DNA from: Streptomyces sp. NBC_00078
GTDB taxonomy: Bacteria > Actinomycetota > Actinomycetes > Streptomycetales > Streptomycetaceae
Assembly (NCBI RefSeq): GCF_026343335.1
Contig: NZ_JAPELX010000001.1
Location: 8,556,001-8,620,000, forward strand
Length of the DNA: 64,000 nt
Direction of reading: 5' to 3'
In this document: positions 45,486 through 54,177 of the stretch, piece after piece
Position numbering within the stretch: position 1 is the stretch's first letter
Layout of the letters: each line of letters begins with the position of its first letter
The notes under the pieces: model-generated
What the model saw: only the letters and a program-made list of their open reading frames with translations
What the model was told of the DNA's origin: nothing
The model's database searches: none
Made by a program: the position numbers and the translations under genes

Positions 45486-45545
45486 CATGAGGCAAGGCAA
45501 AACCGCCTTGACATGGCAGATTTGCCAACGTGCACTTGCCTCATG
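45486..45545. repeat. Nested inverted repeats upstream of a phosphotransferase gene
   Basis: CATGAGGCAAG (45486-45496) is exactly inverted at 45535-45545, and between them lies TGGCA-GATT-TGCCA (45514-45527). The outer arms are 38 bp apart and the right arm covers the ATG at 45543. This is either a regulator-binding region or an mRNA structure that hides the start. Confidence 0.6.
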
Positions 45546-46343
45546 AGAGTTGAGGAGAATCCGGCACATGAGGAGGAGCAGCCGCTGTCGGGTGGCAACG
45601 TCAGCGCCGGCGTCGTCCGCGTCGGCGACACGGTCCGGCGGCCCGCGGGTCCCTGGACCCCGGCGGTGCACGCGCTGCTCACCCACCTGCACGAGGCCGG
45701 CTTCCGTGCGGCGCCCCGCCCCCTGGGGATCGACGAGCAGGGCCGCGAGGTGCTGACGTTCATGCCGGGCGAGGTGATCTGGCCGGACCGGTTCGCCCTG
45801 GTGGCACCCCGAAAGCAGCTGGCCCGGGTGGCCCGTCTCGTCCGGGACCTCCACGATGCCGTACAGGACTTCACTCCGCCGTCCGACGCCTGCTGGCAGG
45901 TACTCGTTCCCGCGGAGGGAGCCGACATCATCGCCCATCAGGACCTGGCGCCGTGGAACCTCGTGGTCGCGGAGGGGGACGAGTTGTCGCTGATCGACTG
46001 GGACACCGCTGCCCCCGGCTCCCGCCTGTGGGACGTCGCCTACGCCATCCGCGGCTTCGTGCCGCTGTCCGCACACCCCCACTGGCAGAGCCCCGACGCC
46101 GCCGACCGGCTGCGCGTCTTCGCGGACGCATACGGGCTGGACGAGACCGAGCGCCGTGCACTCGCGCCGATGCTGGGCCGCCGCACCCGCGCCATGCACG
46201 ACTTCCTGCGTGCCCGGTCCGCCGAGGGCGTTCAGCCCTGGACGACCCTGTGGGACCAGGGCCACGGCGACGCCTGGCGAGGTGACGCCGAGTACATCGA
46301 GCAGCGGGAAGACCAGTGGGAGCGGGCCCTGCTCTCCGCCTGA
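45543..46343 (+). CDS. Aminoglycoside phosphotransferase-fold kinase
   Basis: 266 residues from ATG 45543; an ATG at 45513 would add ten residues. LSGGNVSAGVVRVGDTVRRP is a shortened nucleotide-binding loop, FMPGEV marks the hinge, IIAHQDLAPWNLVV is the catalytic loop (D and N present) and LSLIDWDTAAPGSRLWDVA is the metal-binding segment. It should phosphorylate a small molecule; aminoglycoside resistance is not implied. No partner gene; dyads overlap its start. Confidence 0.83.
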   Translation: MRVEENPAHEEEQPLSGGNVSAGVVRVGDTVRRPAGPWTPAVHALLTHLHEAGFRAAPRPLGIDEQGREVLTFMPGEVIWPDRFALVAPRKQLARVARLVRDLHDAVQDFTPPSDACWQVLVPAEGADIIAHQDLAPWNLVVAEGDELSLIDWDTAAPGSRLWDVAYAIRGFVPLSAHPHWQSPDAADRLRVFADAYGLDETERRALAPMLGRRTRAMHDFLRARSAEGVQPWTTLWDQGHGDAWRGDAEYIEQREDQWERALLSA

Positions 46344-46410
46344 GCAAGCGCCGGGCACCGGCGATCCCCACCAGGCGGGCGGTCTGCCGTACCTCGATAG
46401 GCTGGGCCAC

Positions 46411-47241
46411 ATGCCAGATCACATAGGCGACCGTGCCGACCTGCGCGGCGACTGCGAGAGCTGCTTCGGGCTGTGCTGTGTCGCTCTGCCCTTCGCCGCC
46501 TCCGCCGACTTCGCGATCGACAAGCAGGCCGGCAAGCCCTGCCCGAACCTGCGGGAGGACCACCGCTGCGGCATCCACGCCCGGCTGCGGCACAAGGGCT
46601 TCACCGGCTGCACGGTCTACGACTGCTTCGGCGCGGGACAGAAGGTCTCGCAGGTCACCTTCGGCGGGCAGGACTGGCGCACGGGCCCGGCGCAGGACGC
46701 CCGGCGCATGTTCGACGTCTTCCCGGTCGTACGGCAGCTGCACGAACTGCTCTGGTATCTGACCGAGGCACTCACCCTGCCCCCGGCCCGTCCGGTCCAC
46801 GCCGGTCTGCGCCGCGCCCTGGACAAGACCGAGGATCTCACCCGTGGAACTCCTGAGCAGCTGGCCGCGTTGGACGTGCCCGCGCACCGGCAGGAGGTCA
46901 ACGTGCTGCTGCTGAAGACCAGCGAGCTGGTGCGGGCGGGCACCCGCGGCCGCGGGAAGGACCGCCGTGGCGCCGATCTGATGGGCGCCCGCCTCAAGGG
47001 AGCCGACCTGCGTGGTGCGAACCTTCGCGGCGCCTACCTCATAGCCGCCGACCTGACCGGCGCCGATCTGCGCGGCGCGGACATGATCGGTGCGGACCTG
47101 CGCGACGCCGATCTCACCGATGCCGACCTGACCGGAGCCTTCTTCCTCACCCAGCCGCAGCTCAACGCAGCCCGCGGCAGTACGGGCACCCGGCTGCCGG
47201 ACTCAGTCACCCGCCCCGTGCACTGGACAGCTCGGCCCTGA
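46411..47241 (+). CDS. Pentapeptide-repeat protein with Cys-rich N-terminus
   Basis: 276 residues from ATG 46411. TAGGCT lies seven bases before the ATG and there is no ribosome site. The N-terminal 70 residues have a Cys pattern (CESCFGLCCVAL, CPNLREDHRCGIHARLR, CTVYDCFG) that resembles a zinc- or Fe-S-binding YkgJ-like domain. The last 100 residues are about ten A(D/N)LxG-type pentapeptides (RRGADLMGARLKGADLRGAN onward), which form a right-handed helix. The middle is helical. Function unknown. Its 3' end overlaps the P450 gene tail by 39 bp on the opposite strand. Confidence 0.88.
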   Translation: MPDHIGDRADLRGDCESCFGLCCVALPFAASADFAIDKQAGKPCPNLREDHRCGIHARLRHKGFTGCTVYDCFGAGQKVSQVTFGGQDWRTGPAQDARRMFDVFPVVRQLHELLWYLTEALTLPPARPVHAGLRRALDKTEDLTRGTPEQLAALDVPAHRQEVNVLLLKTSELVRAGTRGRGKDRRGADLMGARLKGADLRGANLRGAYLIAADLTGADLRGADMIGADLRDADLTDADLTGAFFLTQPQLNAARGSTGTRLPDSVTRPVHWTARP

Positions 47242-48759
47242 GGGGGCCTCCCGAACGGCCGCCGGGGAGGCGGTCACTGCGTTGGCGCCGGCCGGGACCG
47301 GGCGCCGCTCCAGGTGCAGCCGCAGTCCCTCGGGCATCAGCGTGAGCCGCTCGGTGACCCGCAGGCGGTAGTCCGGATCGGGCCGCAGATCGTAGCGGCG
47401 CAACAGCAGTCCCAGCACCAGCGTTGCCTCGTGCAGGGCGAACTGCCGCCCGATGCACGCCCGCGCCCCCGTCCCGAACGGCTTGAAGGTGTGCGGAGCG
47501 CGGGACCGTACGGCCTTGGGATCGAAGCGGTCCGGGTCGAACTGCTCCGCGTCGCTGCCCCACACCTCGGGGTCGCGGTGCAGCATCATCGTCAGGACCA
47601 GCGCCCACGCACCACGCTTCATCGGATGGTCCCCGGCCAGCACGGTGTCCTCGCGGGCCTCCCGCGCGAAGGCCGGCGCCGTCGGCCACAGCCGCAGCGA
47701 CTCGTCCAGCACCCGGCGCACGAACCGCAGCTTGGCCACCTGGTCGTAGCCGGGCACCGCGGTGTCGCCCCAGACGGCGTCCACCTCGGCCCTGGCGCGG
47801 GCGGCCATCCCGGGATGCCGGGAGAGGTAGTGCAGGGCAAAGGAGAGCGCGCCCGAGGTCGTCTCGTGGCCGGCCACCAGGAAGGTGATGACCTGGCGGC
47901 GCACGTTCTCGGCCGACAGCCGCTCCCCGGTCCGCGGGTGGGTGGTCTCCAGCATCCTCTCCAGCAGGTCCCCGCTCCCGGCCTCACCCGATGCCCGGCG
48001 GACCCGCACCAGGTCGTCGACCGTGCGGTTGAGATGGGCGATGTCGGCCTCGTTGCGGCGGGACGCGCTGCGCAGCAGGTACGGGGCCAGCGGTGACGGC
48101 ACCGTGTTCAGGCGCTGTGCGTACGACAGGGTGCCCACCATCGCGGACACGAACGGATGCGGCCGGGAGCGCTCGAAGGAGCCGAAGTCGTGCCCGAAAC
48201 CGGTGCGCGCGATCGTCTCCAGCGTCAGCTTGGTCATGTCGCCGGGCACGTCCACCGCCCGGCCCGCGGTCAGCTCGCGGTCCCAGCGGTCGGTGAGCCG
48301 CTCGGCCACCGCCAGCATCATCGGGTGGTAGCCCTCCATGGCCTCCCGGCTGAAACCCGGCGCCAGGATGTCGTGCGCCATCTGCCAGTTGGGCTCGTCG
48401 TTGTACGCCGTGAACAGCGCGTCCCCGACGACCGGCCGCAGATTGGCGACCCCGAGTCCGACGTGCTTGGCGAAGCGCGACTCGTCCGCCAGGTCGGCCG
48501 CCGGCCCGGCGCCCCACACGAACACGAACTCGTTGCCGAACGCCTTGCGCCGGAAGACCGGCCCCAGCTGCCGGGCGTGGCGCATCGAGTCCTGGACGGG
48601 GGTGCGCCGGTCGACGCCGATCACATCGCCGAGCAGGGGGAGCCGGTGCGGCGGATGCGGGATGCGGTGCAGTTCGGGCCAGCCCGGCCCGGCGCCCCTG
48701 AAGCCGCTGGGAAGCGCCGCCTCCGTCGCCGTTCCGGCCCCTGACGTCGTCTGCGCCAT
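47203..48759 (-). CDS. Cytochrome P450, CYP102-like heme domain without reductase
   Basis: 518 residues from ATG 48759. The sequence resembles the BM3 heme domain: FTAYNDEPNWQMAHDILAPG, ETIARTGFGHDFGSFERSRP, I-helix AGHETT, ExxR in DESLRLWP, and the haem loop FKPFGTGARACIGRQFALHE. It ends about 60 residues after the haem loop, so no flavodoxin/FNR part is fused. It fits the CYP102B-type stand-alone enzymes of Streptomyces, which need separate electron donors. Substrates are probably fatty acids. It is divergent from a TetR gene. Confidence 0.9.
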   Translation of the reverse strand: MAQTTSGAGTATEAALPSGFRGAGPGWPELHRIPHPPHRLPLLGDVIGVDRRTPVQDSMRHARQLGPVFRRKAFGNEFVFVWGAGPAADLADESRFAKHVGLGVANLRPVVGDALFTAYNDEPNWQMAHDILAPGFSREAMEGYHPMMLAVAERLTDRWDRELTAGRAVDVPGDMTKLTLETIARTGFGHDFGSFERSRPHPFVSAMVGTLSYAQRLNTVPSPLAPYLLRSASRRNEADIAHLNRTVDDLVRVRRASGEAGSGDLLERMLETTHPRTGERLSAENVRRQVITFLVAGHETTSGALSFALHYLSRHPGMAARARAEVDAVWGDTAVPGYDQVAKLRFVRRVLDESLRLWPTAPAFAREAREDTVLAGDHPMKRGAWALVLTMMLHRDPEVWGSDAEQFDPDRFDPKAVRSRAPHTFKPFGTGARACIGRQFALHEATLVLGLLLRRYDLRPDPDYRLRVTERLTLMPEGLRLHLERRPVPAGANAVTASPAAVREAPSGPSCPVHGAGD

Positions 48760-48816
48760 GACGCGATCTCCCTTGTATCAGCGGCAGATTGAGCTGTCGT
48801 CCAGTTGTTGTACGTG

Positions 48817-48856
48817 GGTTCAATAGCGTTCTCCAGTCTGGTCCCGTCGTTGAACC
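48817..48856. promoter_or_regulatory. Inverted repeat in the P450/TetR intergenic region
   Basis: GGTTCAA (48817-48823) and TTGAACC (48850-48856) are exact inverted arms 26 bp apart in the 118-bp divergent region. They are good half-sites for the neighbouring TetR protein controlling both genes. Confidence 0.5.
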
Positions 48857-48877
48857 GACGTCAAGTAAAGTGCTGGG

Positions 48878-49486
48878 ATGGCTGCGAACCAGGGCGGGCG
48901 CACGCGGCGTCGGCTCAGCACCGAGGAGCGCAGGGAGCAGTTGCTGTCGGTGGGGGCGCGGCTGTTCTCGGAGAGTCCTTACGACGAGGTGTGGATCGAG
49001 CAGGTCGCCGAGATCGCCGGTGTCTCGCGCGGGCTGCTGTACCACTACTTCCCGACCAAGCGGGACTTCTTCGCGGCGGTCGTCGAGCGCGAGAGCGAGC
49101 GGATGCTGCGGATGACGGCGGCCGTGCCCGGGGTTGCGGCGCGTGAGCAACTGGCCGCCGGCCTCGACACCTTCCTGGAGTACGTCCACGCCCACGCGCA
49201 CGGCTTCCGCGCCTTCCACCGCGCGGACGCGGCGGGGGACCAGGCCGTCCGCCGGGTCTACCAGCTGGCGGTGGCCGCGCAGGAGCGGCAGATCCTGGCT
49301 ACCCTCGCCGCCGATCCCGAGCTGGGCCTTCTCGCACAGCAGCGCCCCGACCTCCGGCTGGCCGTCCGCGGCTGGCTGGCCTTCACCACGGCCGTCTGTC
49401 TGGAGTGGCTGCGGGGTTCGGACCTGACCCGGGAACAGGTGCGGGATCTGTGCGCCCGGACGCTGCTGGGTGCCATCGCGCCCTGA
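48878..49486 (+). CDS. TetR-family regulator
   Basis: 202 residues from ATG 48878. TAAAGT lies six bases before the ATG and there is no ribosome site. The N-terminal helix-turn-helix is typical (STEERREQLLSVGARLFSES, QVAEIAGVSRGLLYHYFPTK, RDFFAAVVE). The ligand domain is helical with no name. Its divergent position makes the CYP102-like gene its likely target. Confidence 0.93.
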   Translation: MAANQGGRTRRRLSTEERREQLLSVGARLFSESPYDEVWIEQVAEIAGVSRGLLYHYFPTKRDFFAAVVERESERMLRMTAAVPGVAAREQLAAGLDTFLEYVHAHAHGFRAFHRADAAGDQAVRRVYQLAVAAQERQILATLAADPELGLLAQQRPDLRLAVRGWLAFTTAVCLEWLRGSDLTREQVRDLCARTLLGAIAP

Positions 49487-49540
49487 AGCGCGCTTGTTTC
49501 CGCGACCCCGTGGTTGGCGTACACCCCGATCTTCGATAGG

Positions 49541-49559
49541 TTAGGCAAGGCTTACCTAA
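49541..49559. promoter_or_regulatory. Iron box (DmdR/IdeR-type operator)
   Basis: TTAGGCAAGGCTTACCTAA is a 19-bp near-palindrome that closely fits the iron box consensus of DmdR1 and IdeR. It ends 11 bp before the DUF2470 ATG and covers the likely promoter, so the gene should be repressed when iron is plentiful. Confidence 0.85.
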
Positions 49560-49570
49560 GGAGGTTTGGG

Positions 49571-50296
49571 ATGGGTGACAGTCCCAGCTGGACGGTCGCG
49601 CCTGCCGCGGCCGAACGGGCCCGCTCGGTGCTCGCCGCCGCCTGGTCCTGCGCGGTGACCGGGGACGGCGGTCGCGAGGAGTTCGTCGGTGCGCACAGTG
49701 TGGACGAGGAGGGCCGGGTCGTGCTGCGCGTGCCCGAGGACAGTGCCCTGCTCGCGGCCGCGATCTGCGCGCCCCGCGGAGAGCCGCACGCCGTGCTGGA
49801 GTTCGCCGACGTGGCACCCGTCCCGGTTCGGGGCCGCATCCGGGCCCGGTTGTGGCTGGCGGGGTACTTCATCCCGGAGGAGGACCATCTGGCGTTGCGG
49901 GCCACCAGGATCGTGCTGCGGCAGCCGTCCGGCGCGGTGGTCGTCGACCCTGACGAGTTCGCCGCGGCCGGGCCCGACCCGCTGGCCCTCGCCGAGGCCC
50001 ACCTGCTGACGCACCTCGCCGACTGCCACGCCGAAGCCGTCGAACGGCTCACCCGGCTCGTCGACCGTGCCGGCCTGCACGGTGCGGTCCGCGTCCAGCC
50101 CCTCGCCGTCGACCGGCACGGACTGACGCTGCGTATCGAGCGCAACCGCGCCCACGGAGACGTACGACTGCCGTTCCACGCTCCCGTCGACGACATCGGA
50201 CAGCTCACCGAGCGCATGCACGTCCTGCTCGCGGAGGCCGGCGCAGCCTCCTGCCCGCGCGCCCTACAGCGGCAGCGCGCAGACGGCGACGGGTGA
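49571..50296 (+). CDS. DUF2470 domain protein, iron-regulated
   Basis: 241 residues from ATG 49571 with an AGGAGG that directly follows the iron box. The C-terminal 90 residues (LLTHLADCHAEAVERLTRLV, HGAVRVQPLAVDRHGLTLR) are the DUF2470 domain known from the end of haem-degrading HugZ-type proteins. The N-terminal part resembles a split-barrel (ARLWLAGYFIPEEDHLALR). With the iron box, a role in haem or siderophore iron handling is likely. It converges on and overlaps the lactonase gene by 33 bp. Confidence 0.85.
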   Translation: MGDSPSWTVAPAAAERARSVLAAAWSCAVTGDGGREEFVGAHSVDEEGRVVLRVPEDSALLAAAICAPRGEPHAVLEFADVAPVPVRGRIRARLWLAGYFIPEEDHLALRATRIVLRQPSGAVVVDPDEFAAAGPDPLALAEAHLLTHLADCHAEAVERLTRLVDRAGLHGAVRVQPLAVDRHGLTLRIERNRAHGDVRLPFHAPVDDIGQLTERMHVLLAEAGAASCPRALQRQRADGDG

Positions 50297-51502
50297 GGCG
50301 AACGGATCGCCCGCGAGCCGCAGTTCACCACTCCCGCCGTCCACGTGGAAGACGCTGACGGTGCCGGACTTCTGGTTCGCCGCGAACAGCAGCGTGCCGT
50401 CCGGTGAGAAGGCGATCTGGCGCGGGAAGTCGCCGGACACCGGCACCGTGTCGAGCAGCCGCAGTTTCGCGCCGTCCGCCTCGACGGCGTAGCGGGCGAG
50501 GCTGTTGTGGCCGCGGTTGGCGAGATAGGCGTAGGAGCCGTTCGCCGTCACGAGGATCTGCGCCGGGTAGTTGGGGCCCGAGCCGGAGCCCGTCGACTGC
50601 GGCTCGCCGATCGTCAGACGGCCGGTGGAGGCCTCGTACGCGCAGACCGCGACCGTGTCGTCCACCTCGTTGGCCAGATAGGCGTGCCGGCCGCCGGGGT
50701 GGAACGTGAGGTGGCGCGGGCCGGCGCCCGGCCGGGTGTGCGCCTGCGCCACCTCGGTGAGGGTGCCACGGTGCTCGTCGAGCCGGTACGTGTAGACGGT
50801 GTCCGTGCCCAGGTCCACGGCGAGTACATGGCCGCCGTCCGGGCTGGTGATGAACTGGTGGGCGTGCGGGCCCTGTTGGCCCGGGCCGGGCGGCGGAGTC
50901 GAGTGGGTCACCACGTCCGTGCGCTCGCCCGGCGCGCCCGAGTCGTCGATCGGGTGCACGGCCACACTGCCCGACGTGTAGTTGGCGCTCAGCAGCCAGC
51001 GGCCACTCGGATGCACGGAGAGATGGCAGGGACCCGCCCCTCCGGTGCTGCGGGCGCCCAGAATCCTGCGGTCGGCGAGACGTACGGCGGTCACGGCGCC
51101 GTCGTCCTGCTCGTTCACCGCGTACACCGTGCGGCCGTTCGGATGGATGGCGAGGTATGACGGATTGGCTATGCCGGTGAGGGTGCCCGTGCCGGTGACA
51201 CGTCCGGCCGCCGAGTCGTATGTGGCGAGGCCGATGCCCCTGCCGCCGCCCTCGACAGTGGTGTAGGTGCCGAGATAGAGCGGGCGGGGCCCGGAGGAGG
51301 GCTTCGCCGACGGGTGAGGTGCGGACCGCTCGGCGGGCGGTTGGCCGGAAACGGCCGCCGCGAGCTCGGGGGCCGTGGGGGTGGACGCGGACTTGGGTGG
51401 CGCGGGTGCCGGCAGTGCCGTCACCGCGGCCGCTCCGGCGAGCGTGCCGACGAAGTGGCGTCTGCTCAGGCCGCCGCCCGTCGCTCCTGCCCCACTGCCC
51501 AT
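50264..51502 (-). CDS. Secreted lactonase-family (YbhE-like) beta-propeller
   Basis: 412 residues from ATG 51502 with GGAGGT upstream. A Tat signal (LSRRHFVGTLAGAAAVTALP) precedes a Pro/Ala linker. The seven-bladed propeller follows: LYLGTYTTVEGGGRGIGLA, SYLAIHPNGRTVYAVNEQDD, GPCHLSVHPSGRWLLSANY, AHQFITSPDGGHVLAVDLG, RHLTFHPGGRHAYLANEVDD and DFPRQIAFSPDGTLLFAANQ. The family includes 6-phosphogluconolactonase and muconate lactonising enzymes, but export makes the sugar phosphate reaction unlikely. Confidence 0.88.
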   Translation of the reverse strand: MGSGAGATGGGLSRRHFVGTLAGAAAVTALPAPAPPKSASTPTAPELAAAVSGQPPAERSAPHPSAKPSSGPRPLYLGTYTTVEGGGRGIGLATYDSAAGRVTGTGTLTGIANPSYLAIHPNGRTVYAVNEQDDGAVTAVRLADRRILGARSTGGAGPCHLSVHPSGRWLLSANYTSGSVAVHPIDDSGAPGERTDVVTHSTPPPGPGQQGPHAHQFITSPDGGHVLAVDLGTDTVYTYRLDEHRGTLTEVAQAHTRPGAGPRHLTFHPGGRHAYLANEVDDTVAVCAYEASTGRLTIGEPQSTGSGSGPNYPAQILVTANGSYAYLANRGHNSLARYAVEADGAKLRLLDTVPVSGDFPRQIAFSPDGTLLFAANQKSGTVSVFHVDGGSGELRLAGDPFASPVAVCALPL

Positions 51503-51687
51503 GTCCGCACCTCCGGTAGTCGCTCGCCGCGTTCGTGACAAGCCACCATGACGTGCGCCGCCGTTCCACGCAAGACCGGCAACAGGCGTTGCGCAGGGTG
51601 CAATGGGAGCCCGCCCCGCCCACTTGCCGTCGTCGGCCGGTTTCCGGTCGCCCTCCTCGACCGGTTCGCAGGCGTCGTCCTCGCCGG

Positions 51688-52716
51688 TTACCAGTCGCCG
51701 TCCTCGACCGGCTTGCCCGGCGCGTCCTTCAGCGGCTTCACCTGGTGGGGCGCGGGATCCTGCCACGGTTCGTGGTCGTCACCGAGCCAGTCGCCGACCG
51801 GCTGTACGCCCTCCAGCGCCTCCGTGGGCGCGAGGTCCCCGGCCTCCTGGTCGTAGTAGTCGTACCAGGGCAGTCCGGCCCGCGTGTACGCCGCGCGGTC
51901 CACGGGCGACGGAGGGGGAGCCTCACCGGTGATGCGGCGCCACTCCGGAGGCGTCACCAGGTGCACGAACACCCGTCCGGCGGGCTGCTCGGCCCAGTCC
52001 TCGAACGGCCGGTCGTCCCGGTAGACCTCCTGGCGCATCGAACCGCCGACACCCAGACCCATGGCCGCGGCGGGCCGCGGACCACCCGCAAAAGCGGCTG
52101 TCGGCGCCGCCATCGGCATCGCTGCGCCGTAGCCCACGTCCGCGAAGCTCATCCGCTCTAGCTCCGAACGACGCCGCTCGGCCTCCCGCCACTCGGTCAG
52201 CCTCGGCCCGACGAGCGGGAAGGACTGCAGTTGCACGCCGCCCCAGGTCTCCTCGCCGGTGACCTGGCCCTCGACGGTCGCCCCGAGGCCCAGCGGCACC
52301 GCCACGAACTGGCGGACCGTGCCCTTTCCGGAATTGATGCCGTCCAGCCAGGGCTGGCGGGGCAGCACGAGGTAGTTCTGCGGCTCACGGGAGAGGCGCT
52401 CGCTCCACTTCCTGCCCGAGACCGCGCACACCTTGCCCACGCCGACCTGCAGGGCGGCCGGTTCCGCCGTGCCCCCGAAGCTCAGCCACATCGCCTCGCG
52501 CAGATACACCGGCAGCATCACGCCACCCCGCGCACGCCATTCCTCGGGCACCGTGTCCGGGTAGTCGGTGACCCGGCGCACCGGGAACTCGCCCAGGCCC
52601 GGCGGCAGCGGATGCGTGCCCGTCTCGGGCAGCCGCAGTGTGCGCACGAACCGCACCGCCACCCCGCCCGGCAGCCGCAGTGTGTTCCCGTCGATCCGCA
52701 CAGTCGAGTCGGTCAT
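51688..52716 (-). CDS. Conserved hypothetical protein
   Basis: 342 residues from ATG 52716 (MTDSTVRIDGNTLRLPGG); an in-frame ATG at 52731 would add five residues. The first 165 residues (LREAMWLSFGGTAEPAALQV, GTVRQFVAVPLGLGATVEGQ) are compact and conserved-looking, and an Ala/Gly-rich middle is followed by an acidic C-terminus. I know homologues in many actinobacteria but no function. The protein is soluble, with no signal peptide. It is 71 bp after the FUSC gene on the same strand. Confidence 0.75.
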   Translation of the reverse strand: MTDSTVRIDGNTLRLPGGVAVRFVRTLRLPETGTHPLPPGLGEFPVRRVTDYPDTVPEEWRARGGVMLPVYLREAMWLSFGGTAEPAALQVGVGKVCAVSGRKWSERLSREPQNYLVLPRQPWLDGINSGKGTVRQFVAVPLGLGATVEGQVTGEETWGGVQLQSFPLVGPRLTEWREAERRRSELERMSFADVGYGAAMPMAAPTAAFAGGPRPAAAMGLGVGGSMRQEVYRDDRPFEDWAEQPAGRVFVHLVTPPEWRRITGEAPPPSPVDRAAYTRAGLPWYDYYDQEAGDLAPTEALEGVQPVGDWLGDDHEPWQDPAPHQVKPLKDAPGKPVEDGDW

Positions 52717-52785
52717 CCCCGCGCCTTTCATCCAGCCCGCCCCATCGCCTCCGGTGCCGGAAACGTACGCCGCCCCGGCCCCTCG

Positions 52786-54057
52786 TCACTTGGAACGACG
52801 GGAGGTGTCGCTGCGGTTCCGGCGCAGCACGTCCGGAACACGCATCAGTCCGGAGTCGCGCAGCCCCTCCCGCAGCCTGGTCAGGCGCGGCATGCGCTCG
52901 CGCTGCTCGCGGGACGTGCGGTCCAGCTCCTCGAACAGGCGCCGCGAGCGGTGCTCGGTGTCCATCTCGTCGAGGATGCGGTTGACCTCGGTCAGCACGG
53001 CCCCGTACAGCTGCCAGGTACGGGCGTCCCGCTGTACGTCCTCCAGGAGCAGCTGCGCCAGTTTGTCGCGGGTGGCTGCGGCCTGCCGCAGCTCGGCGGC
53101 CAGCCGGGACTCCGCGGACTCGGCGCTCGCACTGACGTGGCTGGTGACCAGCACCGCGAAGCTGACCACGGCGTCGGCGATCTCGGACAGCAACCGTTCC
53201 ACGGCGGCACCCGTCTGGGGCGCGAACAGCCGCTCGGGGTCACGTTCCTTGGCGAGGTCGGTGAAGGTCCGCGCCAGCACCCGCAGCACGACCGTGCAGA
53301 TCTCCAGCGTGTCCAGACCCGTACGCAGCACCACCCGGTGCAGCAGGCCTTCACTCACGCGGGGATTGAGCCGAAGACTGTCCTCGGCCTGTCTGAGCGC
53401 CGCGTCCACCTCGACGATGTCGTGGTCGAGCCTGCGTGCCTCGTGCAGCCGCTCCGTCGCCCGCTCGACCGGCGTGCTGCCCGCCGCCTCCTCGCCCATG
53501 CGCAGCAACAGCTGCCGCACTCGGCGGGCCAGCCCCTCGATCGACTCGCCCGCCTCGTCCACCCAGACGGGCGGCGCGAGCAGCAGATTGCAGCCGAACC
53601 CGACGACCGCGCCGATCAGCGTCTCCACGATCCGCGCCCAGGCCGTGTCCCCGACGGTCGTGACCCCGAGCACCAGCATCGCGCTGATCGCCACCTCGGG
53701 CACGTACTCGTTGACCCGCACCAGACGCCCGACCACCAGCGAGGCCACGATGAGCAGGGCCAGACTCCACCAGGTCAGACCGACCAGCTGGCTGAAGGCG
53801 ATGGCTACCAGGACGCCCGCAACGACGGCGTTCACCCGGCGGATCCCGTTGGTGAGCGTGGCGTACAGCGTGACCTGGACGACCAGCAGAGCGGTCAGCG
53901 GCGCCGTGAGCGGTGCGGATTCGGGGCTGAGACGGAGCGCGACGACGTAGGCAATGGTCGCGGCGACCGCCGACCGCAGCGTCTGCACGACCACCGGGTC
54001 CCGGCGCCGTTTCACCTGGAGCACCAGGAACGCCGTCCACTCACGTACCACTCGCAT
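52786..54057 (-). CDS. FUSC/aromatic-acid-exporter-like membrane protein
   Basis: 423 residues from ATG 54057 with GGAG ten bases upstream. Six helices lie in residues 20-165 (TLRSAVAATIAYVVALRLS, PLTALLVVQVTLYATLTNGI, AVVAGVLVAIAFSQLVGLTW, LALLIVASLVVGRLV, EVAISAMLVLGVTTVGD, VVGFGCNLLLAPPVW). The rest is a long cytoplasmic helical domain with coiled-coil character. The order is that of the ArAE/FUSC exporters and the related FusC domain. Export of an aromatic acid is plausible, not shown. Confidence 0.85.
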   Translation of the reverse strand: MRVVREWTAFLVLQVKRRRDPVVVQTLRSAVAATIAYVVALRLSPESAPLTAPLTALLVVQVTLYATLTNGIRRVNAVVAGVLVAIAFSQLVGLTWWSLALLIVASLVVGRLVRVNEYVPEVAISAMLVLGVTTVGDTAWARIVETLIGAVVGFGCNLLLAPPVWVDEAGESIEGLARRVRQLLLRMGEEAAGSTPVERATERLHEARRLDHDIVEVDAALRQAEDSLRLNPRVSEGLLHRVVLRTGLDTLEICTVVLRVLARTFTDLAKERDPERLFAPQTGAAVERLLSEIADAVVSFAVLVTSHVSASAESAESRLAAELRQAAATRDKLAQLLLEDVQRDARTWQLYGAVLTEVNRILDEMDTEHRSRRLFEELDRTSREQRERMPRLTRLREGLRDSGLMRVPDVLRRNRSDTSRRSK

Positions 54058-54177
54058 CTTCGGGCGTACTCCTTCCAGGGCGCATCCAGGTGTGGCCGAG
54101 CTGCCATTGAGGACCGTAACTGTCCGCAAGGAAGCCTAGATTGTTGGTGTCGGTCGAAGGGTGACAGGAGAGGAACA

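Noticed and set aside
45324..45488. 54-codon minus-strand ORF between the GIY-YIG-like and phosphotransferase genes
   Set aside because: It overlaps the GIY-YIG-like gene by over 80 bases, ends in Pro/Ala-rich sequence and shows no family; too weak to call.
45543..46343. Antibiotic resistance gene
   Set aside because: The fold is that of aminoglycoside phosphotransferases, but many members act on other small molecules and no resistance-specific features are visible.
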